The notes beneath the pieces are model-generated. The model was not told the DNA's origin and ran no database searches. It saw nothing but the letters and a program-made list of their open reading frames with translations. Below, in pieces: positions 22,996 to 36,281 of a DNA stretch of 64,000 nucleotides. The DNA comes from Wurfbainia villosa (taxonomy: Eukaryota; Streptophyta; Magnoliopsida; Zingiberales; Zingiberaceae), in the NCBI GenBank assembly GCA_025175895.1, contig CM046003.1:93881172-93945171 (forward strand), in the 5' to 3' direction. Position 1 is the stretch's first letter, and every line of letters begins with the position of its first letter. The position numbers and the translations under genes were made by a program.

Positions 22996-23761
22996 ATTTT
23001 TCTTGTATGTATGTGATGCATTATAGTAGAATAATGCTTGTATGTATATGATGCATGCTAGAATAATACTTGTATGTATGTGATGCATGCTAATATAGGA
23101 TAATAAAGGCCTTAATGCGTATATGATACACATTACGATTAGATTAGATCTTAATTGAATCAACTCGTAAATACCTACCAGGTCCTTGATACCCATCACT
23201 ACCTCAATCATTTGTAGTTGTTGAATCTGCCAAAGCAGAGCAACGCATATTATCTTGGTAGGGTGCGGAGGGACAATCTTGGTCCCGCCTATCACAACTT
23301 GGGTCAGAGTAAGCTCAATTAGATTGAGTAAAACTAGTTAACTCAATTGGATCGAGTAGAACTATAGGCATATTCCAACCGTTGGAAAGATAGGATAAGA
23401 TCGCATTTACACTAAATCTTGGGCAATTTAGCCAAAGCTAACTCAAGGTCTTTTGTAAATGTGGGTCTTGATCCTATAAACAAGAGTTGCATAGAGATGT
23501 AATCGGTAATGTGTTACCCATCGATCGTACTAAGTCTTGGGCGATTTAGCCAAAGCTAACTCAAGGCTTAGTATGATGTGGATCTTGTCCCGCAAGAATT
23601 ATAGCTAGTTTGTATGAATCTAGTAATGTGGTTTGACCACATCCATAACTCGATTCTACAAAATTCCTATAATTCAGTGGGAGCATCATTTGATTAAAGA
23701 CCTAATTAAATGATAAAAGGAATATGATATTAATTCTCTACATTGTATGTTGTAGATTACT
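22153..23761 (+). other. Angela untranslated leader
   Basis: This 1.6 kb stretch has no gene. It contains a TA microsatellite and a repeated module: TCTTGGGCAATTTAGCCAA near 23420 and its near-copy near 23530, about 110 bp apart, each followed by AGCTAACTCAAGG. Long leaders are usual for Angela elements. Confidence 0.7.
22956..22992. repeat. (TA)n microsatellite
   Basis: An uninterrupted run of alternating T and A, 37 bp long, within the Angela leader. Confidence 0.95.
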
Positions 23762-26700
23762 ATGTCGACAAACACGAACACTCTCTCTCTGCGTTCTGTC
23801 CTTGAGAAGGACAAGCTCAATGGAGCAAATTTCCTGGACTGGTACAGGAATATGAGAATCGTTCTCACCCAAGAAAGGAAACTGTACGTTCTGGAGCAAC
23901 CCATTCCGGAGGCACCTCCTGCAACTGCCTCGCGAGCTGACAAAGATGCTTACAAGAAGCATCAAGATGATGCATTAGATGTGTCATGTCTAATGCTCGC
24001 GACCATGAACTCTGAGCTTTAGAAGCAACACAAGTTCATGAATGCTTATGATATGGTTGAACATCTTTGTCAACTATATCAAGGACAAGTAAGGCACGAG
24101 AGATATGAAGTCTCTAAGGCATTGTTTGGTTCCAAAATACAAGATGGGACTCCCGTAGGTCCATATGTACTCAAGATGATTGGGTACGTAGAAAATCTAC
24201 AGAGATTGAGATTCCCCCTTGGCCAAGAGCTGGCCACTGACTTAATCTTGTAGTCTTTGCCGCAAAGCTACAATCAATTTGTCATGAATTACAACATGAA
24301 TGAAATTAATAAGCCACTGCCTAAGATGCTCAACATGTTGAGAACTACTGAGCTCAACCTTAAGAAGGGAAAATCTGACACCATTTTGATGGTGCAAAAG
24401 AAGAAAGGCAAGGGAAAGCCTAAAGGTAAGGGAAAGTCCCAAGCCAAGGGCAAAGGCAAGGAACTGAAACCCAAAGGAGGGGTGGCCAAGGAAGGGGCTT
24501 GCTTCCACTGCAAGGAAGCTGGACACTGGAAGCGTAACTGTAAGGCATACCTGGAAGATATTAAGAAGAAAAGAAGTGAGACTTCTACTTTAGGTATAAA
24601 TGTTATAGAAGTCAATCTATCTATTTCTTCATCATGGGTATTAGATACCGGATGTGCATCTCACATTTGTACCAATGTGCAGGCGTTGAGAAATAGCAGG
24701 GCATTGACAAAGGGCGAGGTGGACCTATGAGTAGGCAATGGAGCAAGGGTTGTTGCTGTTAATGTAGGAACTTATGATCTATCTCTGCCCACTGAGCTTG
24801 TACTAGAATTAGATGAATGTTGTTATGTGTCTGCTTTAACTAAGAACATAATTTCAGTTTCTTGTTTGGACAAGAAAGGATTTACATTTATAATAAAGAA
24901 CGAATGTTGTTCAGTTTATTTAAATGATATGTTCTATTGTAGTGCACCTCTAATAAACGGACTCTACTTTCTAGACTTAGAGAGCCCTATCTATAACATA
25001 AGTACCAAAAGGTTCAAGTCAAATGAGTTGAACCAAACCTATCTCTGGCATTGTCGCTTAGGTCACATAAATGAGATTCTCTTATCTCAACTCCATAAGG
25101 ATGGACTGCTAGACTTATTTGATTTTGAATCATATGAGATATGTGAGTCTTGCCTTTTAGGCAAGATGACCAAGACTCCCTTTAGTGGACACAGCGAAAG
25201 AGAAACAGACTTGTTAGGACTTATACATAGTGATGTATGTGGCCCATTCAATGTTGCTACTAGAGGTGGTTACAGGTACTTCATTACATTTACTGATGAC
25301 TTCAGTATATATGGTTATGTGTATCTTATGACACATAAATCAGAATCCTTTGAAAAGTTCAAAGAATTCAAGAATGAAGTACAAAACCAGCTTGGCAAGA
25401 GTATTAAGATACTTCGATCAGATCGAGTTGGTGAATACCTTAGCCATGAGTTTTGTGACTATCTAGCTGAGTGTGGGATTCTATCCCAACTCACTCCTCC
25501 TGGAATACCACAGTGGAATGGTGTATCCGAAAGAAGGAATTGTACCTTATTGGATATGGTACGATCTATGATGAGTCACACAGATCTTCCTATATCCTTT
25601 TGGGGATATGCTCTAGACACAGCAGCCACCGTGTACCATCCAAGGCTGTGATAAAGACACCATATATGATATGGACAGAGAAAAATCCCAAGATGTCTTT
25701 CATGAGGATTTGGGGATGTGAGGCTTACATTCGACGTCAAGTCTCAAATAAACTAGGACCCAAATCCGATAGGTGCTATTTTATTGGATATCCCAAGGAT
25801 GCAAAGGTATATTACTTCTACATTCCCAGTCAGCACAAAGTGTTTGTGGCAAAGACTGGGTTTTTCTAGAAAGGGATTTTGTTTCTAGAAAAACTAGTGG
25901 GAGTACGTTCGATCTTGAAGAAATTCAAGATAAGGACCATAGCACTGAGACCTTGATGGAGGTTGAACAGGAACCACAAAGTGTTGTGGGTGATGAGGTT
26001 GTTGCACAAAGAGTTGTGGAACAACCACCTGTTCAAGTAGACCTACCTCTTCGCAGGTCTGATAGGGTACGTCGTCAGCCTGAGAGATACTCATTTCTCT
26101 TGTCTGACCATGATGATGTTATGCTCATTGAGAATGAGCCTACCTCCTATCAGGAAGCTGTGATGAGCCCAGATTCTGAGAAATGGCTAGAGTCCATGAG
26201 ATCCGAGATGGAATCCATGTACACCAACCAAGTATGGACTTTGGTTGATCCACCTGAAGGGGTCAAGCCCATTGGGTGTAAGTGGGTCTTTAGGAGAAAG
26301 ACTGACATGGATGGACTTACGCATACCTATAAGGGCCGATTGGTGGCTAAAGGTTTCAAGCAAATTCATGGTATTGACTATGATGAAACCTTTTCTCCAG
26401 TGGCGATGTTTAAGTCCATTCGGATCTTGCTTGCTATTGCAGCATATCACGATTATGAGATCTGGCAGATGGATGTCAAAACTGCATTTTTGAATGGAAA
26501 CTTACTCGAGGATGTGTACATGACACAACCTGAGGGTTTTGAAGATCCACAGCATACTGGGAAGGTATGCAAGCTGCAAAGGTCCATTTATGGGCTAAAG
26601 CAAGCCTCTCAGAGATGGAATCTTCGATTCGATGATGCAATCAAACAGTTTGGTTTCATCAAGAATGAAGATGAACCCTGTGTCTACAAGAGGGTTAATG

Positions 26701-27091
26701 GGAACACAGTTGTCTTCCTTGTATTGTATGTGGATGACATACTACTCATTGGGAATGACATCCCTTCGCTACAGTCTGTGAAGACTTGGCTAGGGACATG
26801 CTTCTCAATGAAGGACTTAGGTGAAGCAACCTGTATTCTAGGCATCAAGATCTATAGAGATAGATCTAAGAGATTTCTTGGCCAAAGTCAGAGTATATAC
26901 ATTGACACGGTATTACTACGGTTTGCCATGCAGAATTCCAAGAAGGGACTTCTGCCGATGTCACATGGTGTGAGTCTTTCGAAGACTCAAAGTCCCTCTT
27001 CTAGAGAGGAGAGAGATCGCATGGATAAGATCCCTTACGCATCAGCTATAGGATCTATCGTGTACACCATGCTGTGTACTCGTCCTGATGT
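23762..27091 (+). pseudogene. Angela gag-pol, gag to RT
   Basis: The start codon at 23762 opens MSTNTNTLSLRSVLEKDKLN. Gag follows, ending with the zinc knuckle CFHCKEAGHWKRNC. Next come the protease (LDTGCASHICTNVQ), the GAG-preintegrase block (YLWHCRLGHINE) and the integrase core (LGLIHSDVCGPF, YFITFTDDFS, LRSDRVGEYLS). The RT has intact WQMDVKTAFLNGNL and LYVDDILLIGND. In-frame stops lie at 24020-24022 (TAG), 24251-24253 (TAG) and 24728-24730 (TGA). A small deletion breaks the frame near 25630 and another shift lies near 25867. The RT half is open from about 25870 to the Copia-B insertion at 27092, after TRPD. The product would copy and integrate the element's RNA. This copy cannot make the whole polyprotein. 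Confidence 0.95.
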
Positions 27092-29286
27092 TGTTGGGTT
27101 TCCGGCACCGCGGCGTGTGTGTGTTCGATCATGTTTCGTAAACATGAGCACAGCGGAAGCAATAAAAATAATAAATACTCCTATTTATTACAACACACAC
27201 AACACACGCATGCTTTTACAACAAGTGTAGACATAACCGTAAATTAAAATTGCAATAAAAGGAAATTTAAACTACGTTATACCTTCCGTATGACGTGTAG
27301 CGGGAACGGCATCAACCGGAACGATTCTCGTAAGAATCGTCTCTATCCGTATCCACGCCGAGCTCCTCGGGATGACTTCGCCAAGCCACGAGCTTCGTCT
27401 TCGTACGGGTTACTAGCCTCGTGTTGAAGACGACGTGATCGAGAGATGATCACGGTCCGAATCCAAATTCGGACCTAAAACAAGTCCTCAAGACTTGCTT
27501 CTCCGGAGAGGTATTCGTCAACCGATTGACGAATCCTTCGTCCTCCACCTCAGAGGATTACCGGAGATCAAATCCCCGGTATGTTAGCCGCTGTCGGAGC
27601 ACTAACCGTCGTCCAAACGACGCTCCGACGAGAGGAGATGAAGCTGTCCAGAAAACTGGACAGCTTGGTGGAGGAGTAGGTGCCGGCCAAAAACAAGGAG
27701 AGAAGAAGCTCACCTTGATGCCGAACCTATAGAAGATCACCGGAGGGTCGCCGGAGGTTCACCGGCTGAAGCTTGGACGCCGGCAAGAGTCTTGGACGGC
27801 GGCACAAAGCTGGGCGGTGGCTGCTTTTGGTTGGGCGCCGAATTCCTTCAACAAGGGATGGGCGGCAACTCAATGTTGGGCGGCAACTTGAAGATTAGGT
27901 TTAGGGTTAGGGTTTAATCCCTATTTTATAGAGAACTAATTCTCTTAATGGTTAATGGATCATATCCATAAAGCCCGTTAACCCGCTCCATTAAGATAAG
28001 TTAAAATAAACCAAACCATGATGGTTTATTTTAAGTTAAAACGAACGAACCAACTTTTGGTTCATTCGCTTAAAATAAACCAAACCCTTTGGTTTATTCT
28101 TATCCATTGGATTAGAACCAAACCATTTTGGTTCATCCATTATGTCTTCATAAGACACGCCCATCCACGCCTTCCATTGCGATCAAACAATTTCATGCTC
28201 GCTTATGTTTGGTCCAACCAAACATAGTTTCTCTCGATCGAATCCCATTCTCAAGCTCGCTTTAAATCCTTTGGATTACACTCGTTGTGCGTGTGACCAA
28301 ATAGGTTCTCGGTTTATGTTGGCCGCCTATAATTAACCATTAATTATAGAACGATCATGAGTGGCACCTAGTAGTACATCATGATCCCCAATTAACCGAA
28401 AAGATCAACGGCTTGATCCGTAACTATTTCAAACCCTTCAAGAGCTCGAATGAATCGTGCCCCATTCCTTCACTCATCTTATACCCACTTGGTTCAGACA
28501 TGGTCTATTGTGTCACCCCACTAGGTCGACTACACGCCACACCTAGCCCAAGTATCATTTCCTCGTCCTACGGATTCTAGTTACTCCACATGTATCGAAG
28601 AGTACCTTACTCTAAACATGTATTGCTTTGGCCAAAGACTTTAGTAACAATCCGACGAGAGGCCATGGGTATACATCTCCAAGGAGTGGTGAATCCTTTA
28701 TAGGCTATTCAAACACCTTCGATCACTGACTTATACCCAATCATCCCGGTCCACATCTCCTTAGAGATGTTTGCTTAAGATGTCAAAGCATAAGTCTCCA
28801 TGATCAAGATGACTTGAATACCGCAAGTCAAAGGAACATCGCACTTAAGCCACAAGAAGAACTTCATTGACATATCTATATATGCAGAGAACCATATGAA
28901 GTCTTACTACCGGTCACTCCAATGAACTAGTTACCATAACTAGCATCCACGATCAACTCATCACTATGTCAAAGGAGAATCACCGCTTGATACACCAAGG
29001 AGTATACTGCGTTAGTCTCGATGTAATTGATGGTGTCCAAATCCATCAATTCATCGACTAGGATAATTCCGATACATCACAATTACACATGTAGAGATAC
29101 TCACTAGTTGTGATCCAATCACAAATTCTCTCATGCCGTGAATCGTATCGTGGACATTCAAGAAATGAGTTTAAGATCCAATCAAATACATTAAACATGT
29201 ATACTCAAATAGTGAATCTTCATTTATCATATAAATGGTTCATACATAAGGCGATTGCCTTAGACATCTCTCATATATTACTAACA
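27092..29286 (-). repeat. Copia-B 3' LTR
   Basis: This 2195-bp LTR runs from TGTTGGGTTTCCGGCACCGC to TATTACTAACA. A perfect 11-bp stem with a 4-nt loop (AAGCTGTCCAG / CTGGACAGCTT) sits at 27641-27666. The minus-strand TATA box is at 27924-27930, with telomere-like TTTAGGG repeats at about 27899-27915 just downstream in transcript sense. Confidence 0.92.
27924..27930 (-). promoter_or_regulatory. TATA box of the Copia-B 3' LTR
   Basis: TATAAAA on the minus strand, with AAACCCTAACCCTAAA about 10-30 bp downstream. The right LTR has the same pair at 34906-34912 and 34890-34897. Confidence 0.6.
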
Positions 29287-29300
29287 GACTCCACTTGGCC

Positions 29301-32300
29301 TAATGCCAATCGCTACGGTATCCAATACCATAAGCACCAACATGACCTCAAACTTACTTTGAGGTAATGCTTTAGTCAAAGGATCCGCTAAGTTCCTTTC
29401 AGTGGGAATTTTCTCGATTTGTATTTCGTTCCTACTGATGATCTCTCTGATAAGATGATAGCGGCGAAGCACATGTTTGGATCATTGATGAGACCACATC
29501 AAGTTCAGAGATGAACTTCTTGATCCAAACCGCTCTTTGCCTAAAGCCGCAATGTATTCTCGCCAGTGGCGTAATCCGCTATAGCGTCAAGCTTGGAACC
29601 TTTCCAACTTATTGCGCCCATTCTAAGGTGAATACATACCTGCATCGAGACATGGAATCATCCTTGTCGTCTCGAAGTCGCATCCGTGATACCCACGTAT
29701 CACCATGTCCCTTCTCCATATATTAGGAACACATCCTTAGTTCTTCTCAAGTACTTAAGGTAATATCCCTTGCGTCCACGTAACGCTTGAAATTGCTTGT
29801 ACGAGGTTTCTCCACCTCTGGACTTGGAGCAATACGTAACTGCCTCGTACATAACATAGCATACATGATAGATCCTATTGCGGATGCATGGGGAATCTTA
29901 CTCATGCAAATCCTCTCGTCTTCTGTGCGGACACATAGACTTCGAAAGGTGTACCCCATGCCTGATGGGTAGAAACCTTTCTTGGATTCCGACATGCTAA
30001 ACCTCTTTGCTTTTCGGTCTATATATGTAGGCTGCGAAAGACCAAGCAACCATTTCGATCTATCTCTATAGATCTTAATCCCAGGATGTAGGTTGCTTCT
30101 CCCGAGTCTTTCATGGAGAATGTCTTGGATAACCAAACCTTCATGTAAGATTGAAACATCGTTTCCTATAAGTAATATGTCATCGACATACAATACTAGG
30201 AACACATTTGCACTCCCACTAACCTTCTTGTACACACAAGGTTAAATGCGGATTTTGTGAGAAATCAAACTTTTGATTGTCTCATCAAGCGGATATTCGA
30301 CTCTGGATGCTTGCTTGATCCATAAATGGATCGTAATTTGCATACCTTGGTTTTATCAGCGATGTGAAACCCTCAGGTGTATCATATACCGTCCTCGGCG
30401 AGGTTTCCATTGAGGAAAGCTATTTTCACATCCATCCGCCATATCTCATAATCATAATGAGCCGCTATGGCCAGAGCATCCGAATGGATTTAAGCATAGC
30501 TACAAAGTAATAGGTTTCGCCATAATCAACACCTTGTTTTTGACGATATCCTTTCGCCACCAATCTAGCCTTATAGGTAATCACATTACCATCCATGTCG
30601 GTTTTCTTCTTGAAAACCCACTTGCACCCTATAGGCTTTATGCCTTCAGTGGGTCAACCAAGTTCCAAACTTGGTTTTCACATGGAATCCATTTTACTTC
30701 ATGGCACCAAGCCACTTATCCCTTTCTCAACTTGTCAAGACTTCTTCATAACGTAGGCTCTCATCATCAATGAGTAACACGCCGCTCGATTCACTTATGA
30801 GAAATCCATATCTCTCAGAATATCGCGGTTCTACCAGATCTACGAAGATGTGGTGTTACAATAGGTCCAAATTGATTGCTCATCACCGCTGTGCTTCACT
30901 GTATCTCATCAATGTCTATTTGAGTCTCTCGAGCCTCCTCAAGCTCAACGACACTCCCATCGCTTTCTTGCAAGAGAAACTCTTTCTCTAGAAACACAAG
31001 ATGCCTCAAACAAACACCTTGTTCCACAGATGATAGAATTGGTAACCCTTGTTTCCTTAGGGTATCCAATAAATAGACATTTATCGACTTAGCATCCAAT
31101 TTGTCTGATACACCGCTTCACATAAGCAGACAACCCCATATCTTCAAGTAAGATACATGAGGTTTCTACCATTCCATATCTCATATGGAGTAGTGAGACT
31201 ACCTTGGTAGGCATTCCGCTTAACAAGTAAACAAATGTCAAGTGCATAACCCCAAAAGGACTTGGGAAGAGATGATTCATCATCGACCGACCATGTCCAA
31301 CAAGGTCCTAAGACGCCTCTCGGATACACCATTATGTCAGGTGTATAGGGCGGAGTCCATTGAGACAATATGCCATTGTCTCTTAGATAATCAAGAAACT
31401 CTGACTTAAGTATTCACCACCTCGATCCGATCAAGTATTTTAATACTTTTGTCATGTTGTTTCTCTACTTCATTTCTGAATTCTTTGAACCTTTCAAAGG
31501 CTTCAGACTTGTGTTTCATCAAGAACACATACCCAAACCGTGAGTGATCATCGGTGAAGGTAATGAAGTAGCTATAGCCTCCTAAAGCTTGAGTTGACAT
31601 AGGTCCACATACACATCACTATGTATTAGACCTAGTAACTCTCCCACTGCTCACCTTTTCCCGTAAAGGTAACTTAGTCATCTTGCCTTTAAGCATGATT
31701 CGTATCGTATGAATCCAATTCAAACGATTCCGCAATTCCACATCGTGTAATTCGACATGCGCTTCTTGCTTATATGGCCAAGACGCATGACAATGCCACA
31801 TGTAGGAGTCTATTTGATTATCCTTTCGAGCACGCTTGTTGCTCGCTTCGATATTGCAAATGTCACCGGATACGCCCAACGATAAACACCATTGCTTAAA
31901 GTTCCAAATTCCATAAAGAACCCCATTCAAAGTTATGTAACAACAATTGTTACTAAACGTCAATGGAAACCATTTCTATTTAAACAAGAAATAGAAATGA
32001 TGTTCTTTATCAATGAAGGAATATAAAAGCAATTGTCCAGCTTCTAAGACAAGTCCTACAGGAGTTCCAACAAATACGCTGATGGCGAGTGCAAAGAACC
32101 GCTGCTCCATTCCCAACACGTAAATTTGACTCTCCTCGACGAAGTCTTCTTCTATTCCTTAGCCCATGTATGTCATTACATATATGTGAGCCACACAAAG
32201 ATCCAATACCCAAGTGTCCGAGGAAATAGAATGACAATCAATAAAGAAGATTTCAAGAAGATGGGGCATCCGATGCCTTATCCTTCTTCATGACTCAAGA

Positions 32301-32893
32301 TAAATCTTGCACTTTCTTCAAGAATGGCTCTCCTTGCCATAATGATGGCAAGTTTCCTTTTGTGCTAGTTCTACCTTCTTAGCCTTTCTCTTCTTTCCCT
32401 TCTGCTGTTCCTTTGACTTCCTCTTAGAACCTTTCTTAGAGGAATCAACTAACAAGACTGGCCCCCGCCATGCTTCTCGTAAGACTCCACGCCTTCAAAG
32501 ATATTGAGCAAGACTACGTATGAACCTCCTAGCATCTCAGAGGTGAAGAGGAGCTGAGACTTCGAACCTTCAATCTCACTTGCTCATCAACCAACTCAAA
32601 AAGATGAAGGACTACGATATGAGCATCCATATGCTCATGCTGCTTTCGTAGCTTGGGTTCCATCGTGGCTAGCATGATGCAACTCATTTGTTCAGAATCA
32701 CTCACATGTTTCTGATAGGCCAACAATTGGTCCAGAGTTGTATCGTCACTAGGACGGGCGGGAAGAGGCGCTTCGAGGACATACAAGCTTTTCACCTTGA
32801 GAACAATTCTCAAGTTTCTAAGCCACCCAAGAAGTTCGACCCAGCCAATTTATTTGAATCCAAAATGGAACGCAAATTCAAACACATCATGAT
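29301..32893 (-). pseudogene. Copia-B gag-pol, indel-rich
   Basis: Minus-strand polyprotein remnants appear in copia order. Gag starts near 32893 (LNLRSILDSNKL) and a knuckle region lies near 32330. The protease remnant GSHICNDIHGLRNRRR is at 32010-32237. The GAG-preintegrase and integrase (YSYFITFTDDHSRFGYVFL, 31406-31600) follow. The RT has an intact LYVDDILLIGND (29747-30235), and the terminal RNase H block LADPLTKALPQSKFE lies at 29281-29472. Dozens of small gaps relative to Copia-A shift the frame, and the first RNase H half is badly shortened near 29530-29620. No functional product is possible. The high indel load with the YVDD box preserved is unusual. Confidence 0.9.
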
Positions 32894-34157
32894 CAATATA
32901 TTAACTTAGAAATACAAAACGAGCATATATGAGAAAGATGATTTTAAAATGCATCAATATACATTTATAAATCCCATTCATTTTTCGAATTTCAAAAACC
33001 CAAAATCACTTCGGGAGATCGTAGGTCCATCTCCGAATGGGCTGATATCCATCATAGTTATGAACAACCTTGGAGAGAGTCCAACAAGCCATTCATAACT
33101 ACGACGGTAGGTATCATCTATACCGATTGCATATCTCGTATATGCAACTATCACAATGTGCTATCAACTAATTGAATGTTCACACATACATCAGGTTGTT
33201 AACACATTAACAAGTATGCATCATATGCATAGCACCCAACTTCACCTCCCTTTACATCGACCTTGAGAGAGTCCAACAAACCGATGCCTGTGTTAAAGCC
33301 AACCCATTAATCAGACATAGTTTTAATATGGTTAGAGCGCATTCAACCAATTAGCCCAGCTTGGAGAGAGTCCAACAACCAAAGCTAACGATTGACCTCT
33401 GACTCTTACCATATTAGTATTAAACTATTCCATGGTTTGAACATATTCTGTGTTCGAAATGGGCTTGAGAGAGTCCAACAACCCAAACAAGAAATGTAAC
33501 TCGTTCTAACCATATTAATGGAAGGTGTAGGCTTTAATATTGATTAAGGGTTTTATGTCTCATCCTCTTTGCATGCAAATAACTATTATCTACATGGCAT
33601 GGCATACATGGCATACATCTACATGTCACGACACGCATGGCATAATGTTATGCATCTAATGCAATTACATGGCATACAATTATGTCATGTTTATATTTCC
33701 TTATATGTCATAACTCTTTATGGAAATAAAATATGTTTAAGATTTGATTCTCCAAATCAAATCATAATTAAATTAGGAAACAAATTTCCAAATCTAATCA
33801 CATATTTTATTTATGGAATTATTTGATTAAGGAAAATCTATTTAGGAAACCAATTTCCTAAATCATTAAAACTACTTATGGAAATAAAATATTTTAAGAT
33901 TTGATTTCCCAAATCAAATCATGATTAAATTAGGAAACAAATTTCCAGAATCTAATCAAATATTTTATTTATGGAAAATATAAATTTCCATAAATACTTC
34001 CAACTTTCCAAAAGTGGAAGATTTCCATAAATACTTCTAGACTTTCCAAAATTGAAAAATTTCCATAAATACTTCTAAATTTCCAAAATTAGAAAATTTC
34101 CAGAAATACATTATGACTATCGCAAAACCATTTTACGATTATGTCGAAACACAACCT
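32894..34157 (-). other. Copia-B untranslated leader with four repeat motifs
   Basis: No gene is present. GAGAGAGTCCAACAA occurs four times, near 33076, 33266, 33364 and 33469, at the same spacings as in the Copia-A leader. The PBS-proximal half is AT-rich and repeats ATTTCCATAAATACTTC-type words near 33970-34110. Confidence 0.75.
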
Positions 34158-34172
34158 GGGCTCTGATACCAC
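34158..34172 (-). other. Primer-binding site of Copia-B
   Basis: GGGCTCTGATACCAC abuts the right LTR. Its complement, TGGTATCAGAGCCC, matches the initiator methionine tRNA end. Confidence 0.85.
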
Positions 34173-36276
34173 TGTTGGGTTTCCGGCACCGCGGCGTGTG
34201 TGTGTTCGATCATGTTTCATAAACATGAGCACAGCGGAAGCAATTAAAAATAATAAATCTATATTTATTACAACACACACAACACACGAATGCTATTACA
34301 ACAAGTGCAGACATAACCGTAAATTAAAATTGCAATAAAAGGAAATTAAACTACGTTATACCTTCCGTATGACGTGTAGCGGGAACGGCATCAACCGGAA
34401 CGATCCTCGTAAGAATCGTCTCTATCCGTATCCACGCCCAGCCTCGGGATGACTTCGCCGCAAGCCACGAGCCTTCTCTTACTAGCCTCGTGTTGAAGGC
34501 GGCGTGATCGAGAGATGATCACGGTCCGAATCCAAATTCGGACCTCAAAACAAGTCCTCAAGACTTGCTTCTCCGAGAGGTATTCGTCAACCGATTGGCG
34601 AATCGCCGTCCTCCACCTCAGAGGATTACGGAGATCAAATCCCGGTATGTTAGCCGCTGTCGGAGCACTAACCGTCGTCAAAGCGCGCTCGGCGAGAGGA
34701 TGAAGCTGTCCAGAAAAACTGGACAGCTTGGTGGAAGAGTAGGTGCCGCCAAAAACAAGGAGAGAAGAAGCTCACCTTGATGCCGAACCTATAGAAGATC
34801 ACCGGAGGTCGCCGGAGGTTCACGGCTGAAGCTTGACGCGGCAAGAGTCTTGGCGGCGGCACAAAGGCGGTGGCTGTTGGCTTTAGGGTTAGGGTTTAAT
34901 CCCTATTTTATAGAGAACTAATTCTCTTAATGGTTAATGGATCATATCCATAAAGCCCGTTAACCCGCTCCATTAAGATAAGTTAAAATAAACCAAACCA
35001 TGATGGTTTATTTTAAGTTAAAACGAACCGAACCAACTTTTGGTTCATTCATTTAAAATAAACCAAACCCTTTGGTTTATTCTTATCCATTGGATTAGAA
35101 CCAAACCATTTTGGTCCATCCATTATGTCTTCATAAGACACGGCCCATCCACGCTTCCATGGCGTCTGAAACAATTTCATGCTCGCTTTATGTTTGGTCC
35201 AACCAAACATAGTTTCTCTCGGTCTGAGAATCCCATTCTCAAGCTCGTTTTAAATCCTTTGGATTACACTCGTTGTCGTGTGACCAAATAGGTTCTCGGT
35301 TTATGTTGGCCGTCTATAATTAACCATTAATTATAGAGCGATCATGAGTGGCACCTAGTAGTACATCATGATCCCCAATTAAGAAAAGATCAGCAGTTGA
35401 TCAGAACTATTTACGAAACCCTTGATAGCTTGAATGATTCGTGCCCCATTCCCTTCACTCATCTTATACCCACTTGGTTGGGACATGGTCTATTGTGTCG
35501 ATCCCACTAGGCTGACTACGTCACACCTAGCCCAAGTATCATTTCCTCGTCCTACGGATTCTAGTTACTCCACATGTATCGAAGAGTACCTTACTCTAAA
35601 CATGTATTGCTTTGGCCAAAGACTTGAGTAACAATCCGACGAGAGGCCATGGGTATACATCTCCTCGCAAGGAGTGGTGAATCCTTTATAGGCTATTCAA
35701 ACACCTTCGATCACTTCGACTTATACCCAATCATCCCGGGTCCACATCTCCTTAGAGATGTTTGCTTAAGATGTCAAAGCATAAGTCTCCATGATCAAGA
35801 TGACTTGAATACCGCAAGTCAAAGGAACATCGCACTTAAGCCCGCAAGTAAGAACTTCATTGACATATCTATATATGCAGAGAACCATATGAAGTCTTAC
35901 TACGGTGGTCACTCCAATGAACTAGTTACCATAACTAGCATCCACGATCAACTCGGACATCACTATGTCTCCGGCCGGTGAGAATCATTGCTTGGATACA
36001 CCAAGGAGTATACCTCGTGCTGTGGTCCAAATCCATCAATTCATCGACTAGGGATAATTCGATACATCACAATTACACATGTAGAGATACTCACTAGTTG
36101 TGATCGATCACAAATTCTCTCATCTTTGTGAATCGTATTGTGGACATTGATAAATGAGTTTAAGATCCAATCAAATACATTAAACATGTATACTCAAATA
36201 GTGAATCTTCATTTATCATATAAATGGTTCATACATAAGGCGATTGCCTTAGGACATCTCTCATATATTACTAACA
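34173..36276 (-). repeat. Copia-B 5' LTR
   Basis: This 2104-bp LTR is about 90 bp shorter than its partner because of many scattered gaps, for example around 34440-34480 and 34840-34880. The hairpin at 34703-34729 is kept. Confidence 0.92.
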
Positions 36277-36281
36277 GATGT

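Larger units (their letters stand above)
27092..36276 (-). mobile_element. Copia-B, Angela-like copia nested in Angela
   Basis: LTRs at 27092-29286 and 34173-36276 are flanked by the perfect duplication GATGT (27087-27091 and 36277-36281). The element lies in minus orientation, with its PBS next to the right LTR and polypurine tract next to the left. It belongs to the same family as Copia-A, in which it is ultimately nested. The coding part shows many small deletions relative to Copia-A, and the two LTRs differ by numerous short indels. It inserted between TRPD and the SYALSMTSRYQ block of the Angela RT. Confidence 0.93.

Noticed and set aside
23762..27091. Endogenous pararetrovirus (caulimovirid) possibility
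   Set aside because: The order protease, integrase, RT, RNase H with long LTRs, PBS and TSD is that of Ty1/copia. No movement protein or coat-protein-type block was seen.
27896..27917. Telomeric repeat tract
   Set aside because: Only two or three TTTAGGG-like units lie in a fixed place in the LTR promoter, and the partner LTR has the same. It is a telobox-type element, not a telomere or interstitial telomeric block.
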